Of a stretch of DNA of 6,889 nucleotides, positions 4,787 through 6,889 are shown one piece after another (the stretch's first letter is position 1; each line of letters starts with the position of its first letter). The DNA is from Gammaproteobacteria bacterium. Lineage in GTDB: Bacteria; Pseudomonadota; Gammaproteobacteria; Steroidobacterales; Steroidobacteraceae. The stretch spans positions 1 through 6,889 of the forward strand of contig JASHYG010000047.1 in the NCBI GenBank assembly GCA_030043215.1, in the 5' to 3' direction. Made by a program: the position numbers and the translations under genes. The notes under the pieces are model-generated. The model was not told the DNA's origin, ran no database searches, and saw only the letters and a list, made by a program, of their open reading frames with translations.

Positions 4787-6889
4787 ATGAATGCGCAGCA
4801 ACTGACGATCGAGAGCGGCTTGGCGCCCGCCGGCCGCCGCGCTGAGCCGATGGCACACGGCGAACCGAGCGGCGCGGCGAGCGCCGCCAGCACGGGCGGC
4901 GCTTTCAGCGCTGCGGGCGACGGGGCCGACCGGGAGCGGGAGCATCTCCTCGCCCGTCTCCTCGAATCGCTGCCCGTCGTCGTCTTCCGGCTCGATCGCG
5001 ACTTGCGCTGTCTCTACGTCAACGGCGCCGTGCGGGATGTATTCGGGTGGACGCCCGAGCAGCTGCTCGGCAAGCCGGCGGTACATGCGGGGCTCGACCC
5101 CGAGATGGCCGAAGGGCTGGAGGCCGCGTGCCGCGACGTGCTCGCGAGGGGGGAGCCGCGGCGGTACGGCTTCTAGCTCGACGCTCCGGGCGGCAGCCGC
5201 TTCCTCGAGACGCAGCTGCTTCCCGAGTTCGACGCCCAGGGCCGGCTCGAGTCGCTCGTCGGAATCACGACGGACTGGTCCGAGCGCAAGCGCGTGCAGG
5301 ACGACCTGCAGGCGAGCGAGGAGCGCTACCGTGCCCTCATCGCGCAGGTGAGGAACTACGCCATCTTCGCGGTGGATCTGCGCGGACACGCGACGACCTG
5401 GAACGAAGGAGTGGAGCGCGTCATTGGCTGGTCGCGCAACGAGTTCATCGGCCTGCCCATCGAGAATCTGTTCGCTCCGGAGGACATTGCGCGGGGCCTG
5501 CACCGGCGCGAGCTGCACCGCGCGGCGGAGGAAGGCAGCGCGACGAGCGATCAGTGGCTCAGGCGCAAGGACGGCTCGCTCTTCTTCGCGACCGGCACGA
5601 CGAGCCGCCTCGTCGATTCACTGGGACACGTCGTCGGCTTCTGCAAGGTGGTGCGTGACCGCACCGCCTGGAAGCTCGCGCAGGACGAGCGCGACGTGCA
5701 GCTCGACAGCGAGCGCAGGGCCCGGCAGGAAGCCGACGCCGCGAGCCGCCTGAAGGATGAGTTTCTCGCCACCCTGTCGCACGAGCTGCGCTCGCCGCTC
5801 AACGCCATCATCGGCTGGGTGCACGTGCTTCGCAGGGCCGCCGGGACGAGCCCCGATCTCGGGCGCGGCCTCGAGGTGATCGAGCGCAACGCCAGGGCAC
5901 AGACCCAGATCATCGACAATCTGCTCGACATGAGCCGGATCATGACCGGCAAGGTCCAGCTCAACGCGCGCACGGTGAGCCTGCAAAAGGTCACGGCGGC
6001 CGCGCTGGAAGCCATCCGCCCCCTGGCGGAGGCGAAGGGTATCCGTCTCGCGACCGAGCTCGATCCGGGAGCGGACCACGTGCACGGGGATCCGAGCCGC
6101 CTGCAGCAGGTGATGTGCCATCTGCTCACGAACGCCGTGAAATTCACGCCGCCCGACGGGAGCGTGCGCGTCGCCTCGCTGCGCGACGACTCGCACGTCG
6201 AGCTGAGCGTGGACGATACCGGCGTCGGCATCCCGAGCGCCTTCCTGCCGTTCGTGTTCGACCGCTTCAGGCAGGCGGACGCCGCAGCGACGCGCCTCTA
6301 CGGCGGTCTCGGGCTCGGACTGGCGATTGTGAAGAACCTGGTCGAGCTTCACGGCGGCGCCATGCGCTGCAAGAGCGCGGGGCAGGACCAAGGCGCGACG
6401 TTCACCGTTCGACTGCCGCTGCCGCAGCCCGATGCCGCGACCGGCGATACGGGGGAGCGCGTTGCGCCGCTCTCCGCGTATCCGCTCGAGTCGCTGCCGA
6501 AGCTCACCGGCATTACCGCACTCGCGGTCGATGATGAGATCGACTCGCTCGTCTTCTGCGGCCGGCTGCTGGAGGACCGCGGCGCGAAGGTGCTGCTCGC
6601 CGCCGATGCTCAGCAGGCGATCGAGATGCTCCAGACCGAGCGCATCGACATCCTGATCAGCGACATCGGCATGGCGGGCACGGACGGCTACCACTTGATC
6701 GCGGAGCTGCGCGCGCTGCCGGACGCCCGCGTGGCTCGAATTCCTGCCATCGCCGTCACGGCGTACGCCCGCGCCGAGGACCGCCAGCGCCTGCTGCTCG
6801 CCGGATTCCAGATGCACATCGGCAAGCCGATCGAGCCTCAGGAGCTCATCGCGGGCATCGCGAGTCTGGTCGGGGTGACGGGCCGCACG
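4787..6889 (+). pseudogene. Hybrid sensor histidine kinase (PAS-PAS-HisKA-HATPase-REC) interrupted by in-frame TAG; 3' end outside window
   Basis: Read straight through one TAG (codon 130), this frame encodes a complete cytoplasmic-type hybrid two-component kinase with no visible membrane segments. A first PAS spans about codons 53-165 and a second about 181-293. HisKA has phosphoacceptor H332 in FLATLSHELRSPLNAIIGW. The ATPase domain shows the N box HLLTNAVKF (N449), G1 DTGVGIP (D477), FDRFRQ and G2 GGLGLGLAI (506-514). A C-terminal receiver follows with D582/D583, phosphoacceptor D626 in ISDIGMAG, T658 and K680. Homology resumes in the same frame at once after the TAG (LDAPGG, then GITTDWSERKR), so this is a nonsense substitution, not a frameshift; GAG or CAG to TAG is the simplest change. 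If translation stops, a 129-aa partial PAS results. An in-frame GTG at 5291 could restart with PAS2 and all catalytic domains, but its ribosome binding site is poor. Pseudogene, suppressed gene, or sequencing error are all possible. The signal it senses is unknown. Confidence 0.85.
5174..5176 (+). other. In-frame amber codon within PAS1 of the kinase
   Basis: The codons around it read RRYGF-stop-LDAPGGSRF, in the strand region of a PAS fold where a polar residue such as E or Q would be ordinary. No other stop interrupts this frame from 4787 to the right edge. The clpP stop in this window is also TAG, and reading through it would add about 28 residues before a TAA. TAG is therefore used as a normal stop in this genome. 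Confidence 0.9.

Noticed and set aside
5174..5176. Genome-wide reassignment of UAG to an amino acid
   Set aside because: clpP in the same window ends at TAG exactly where the family ends, and reading through would add about 28 unrelated residues.
4583..5518. Minus-strand open frame crossing the intergenic region and the 13-bp repeats
   Set aside because: It overlaps the tRNA promoter and antisense kinase coding sequence, lacks a recognisable domain or ribosome binding site, and ends in low-complexity repeat-derived sequence.
5618..6817. Minus-strand open frame of 399 codons opposite the kinase
   Set aside because: The opposite strand encodes clear HisKA, HATPase and receiver motifs, so this is a codon-bias shadow. 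The same holds for the minus-strand frame 5551-6231.

Overview
The window looks like chromosomal DNA from a high-GC proteobacterium, most probably a gammaproteobacterium. The visible Lon N-terminus, ClpX and ClpP closely resemble the E. coli and Pseudomonas proteins. The order tRNA-Leu, tig, clpP, clpX, lon is a well-known proteostasis cluster in Gamma- and Betaproteobacteria. Lineage below that level is a guess; the sequence has no species-specific marker that I recognise.

Layout. Positions 1 to 4556 are read from the minus strand, so transcription runs right to left: tRNA-Leu(UAG) (4556-4471), tig for trigger factor (4428-3142), clpP (3109-2486), clpX (2355-1057), and lon, which enters at 878 and runs off the left edge. 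The segment from 4557 to 4786 is a divergent intergenic region. It holds the tRNA promoter and a perfect 13-bp triplicated direct repeat. From 4787 to the right edge the plus strand carries a PAS-PAS-HisKA-HATPase-REC hybrid sensor kinase. Its reading frame is interrupted by a single in-frame TAG at 5174-5176 and is still open at the end of the window.

How the genes work together. Trigger factor binds nascent chains at the ribosome exit. ClpX unfolds tagged or damaged proteins and feeds them into the ClpP chamber, and Lon is a separate ATP-dependent protease. The junctions suggest layered control rather than one simple operon: a sigma-70-like promoter for clpP inside the end of tig, a sigma-70-like promoter for clpX whose -10 lies in the loop of a perfect inverted repeat, and a good match to a sigma-32 heat-shock promoter before lon. 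A strong GC hairpin with a T-run lies between that heat-shock promoter and the lon start.

Novelty. The left two-thirds is a textbook locus with interesting control DNA. The most unusual item is the amber-interrupted hybrid kinase. clpP in the same window ends with TAG, which argues against a genome-wide recoding of UAG. I see no CRISPR array, insertion sequence, phage gene or wholly new gene system.
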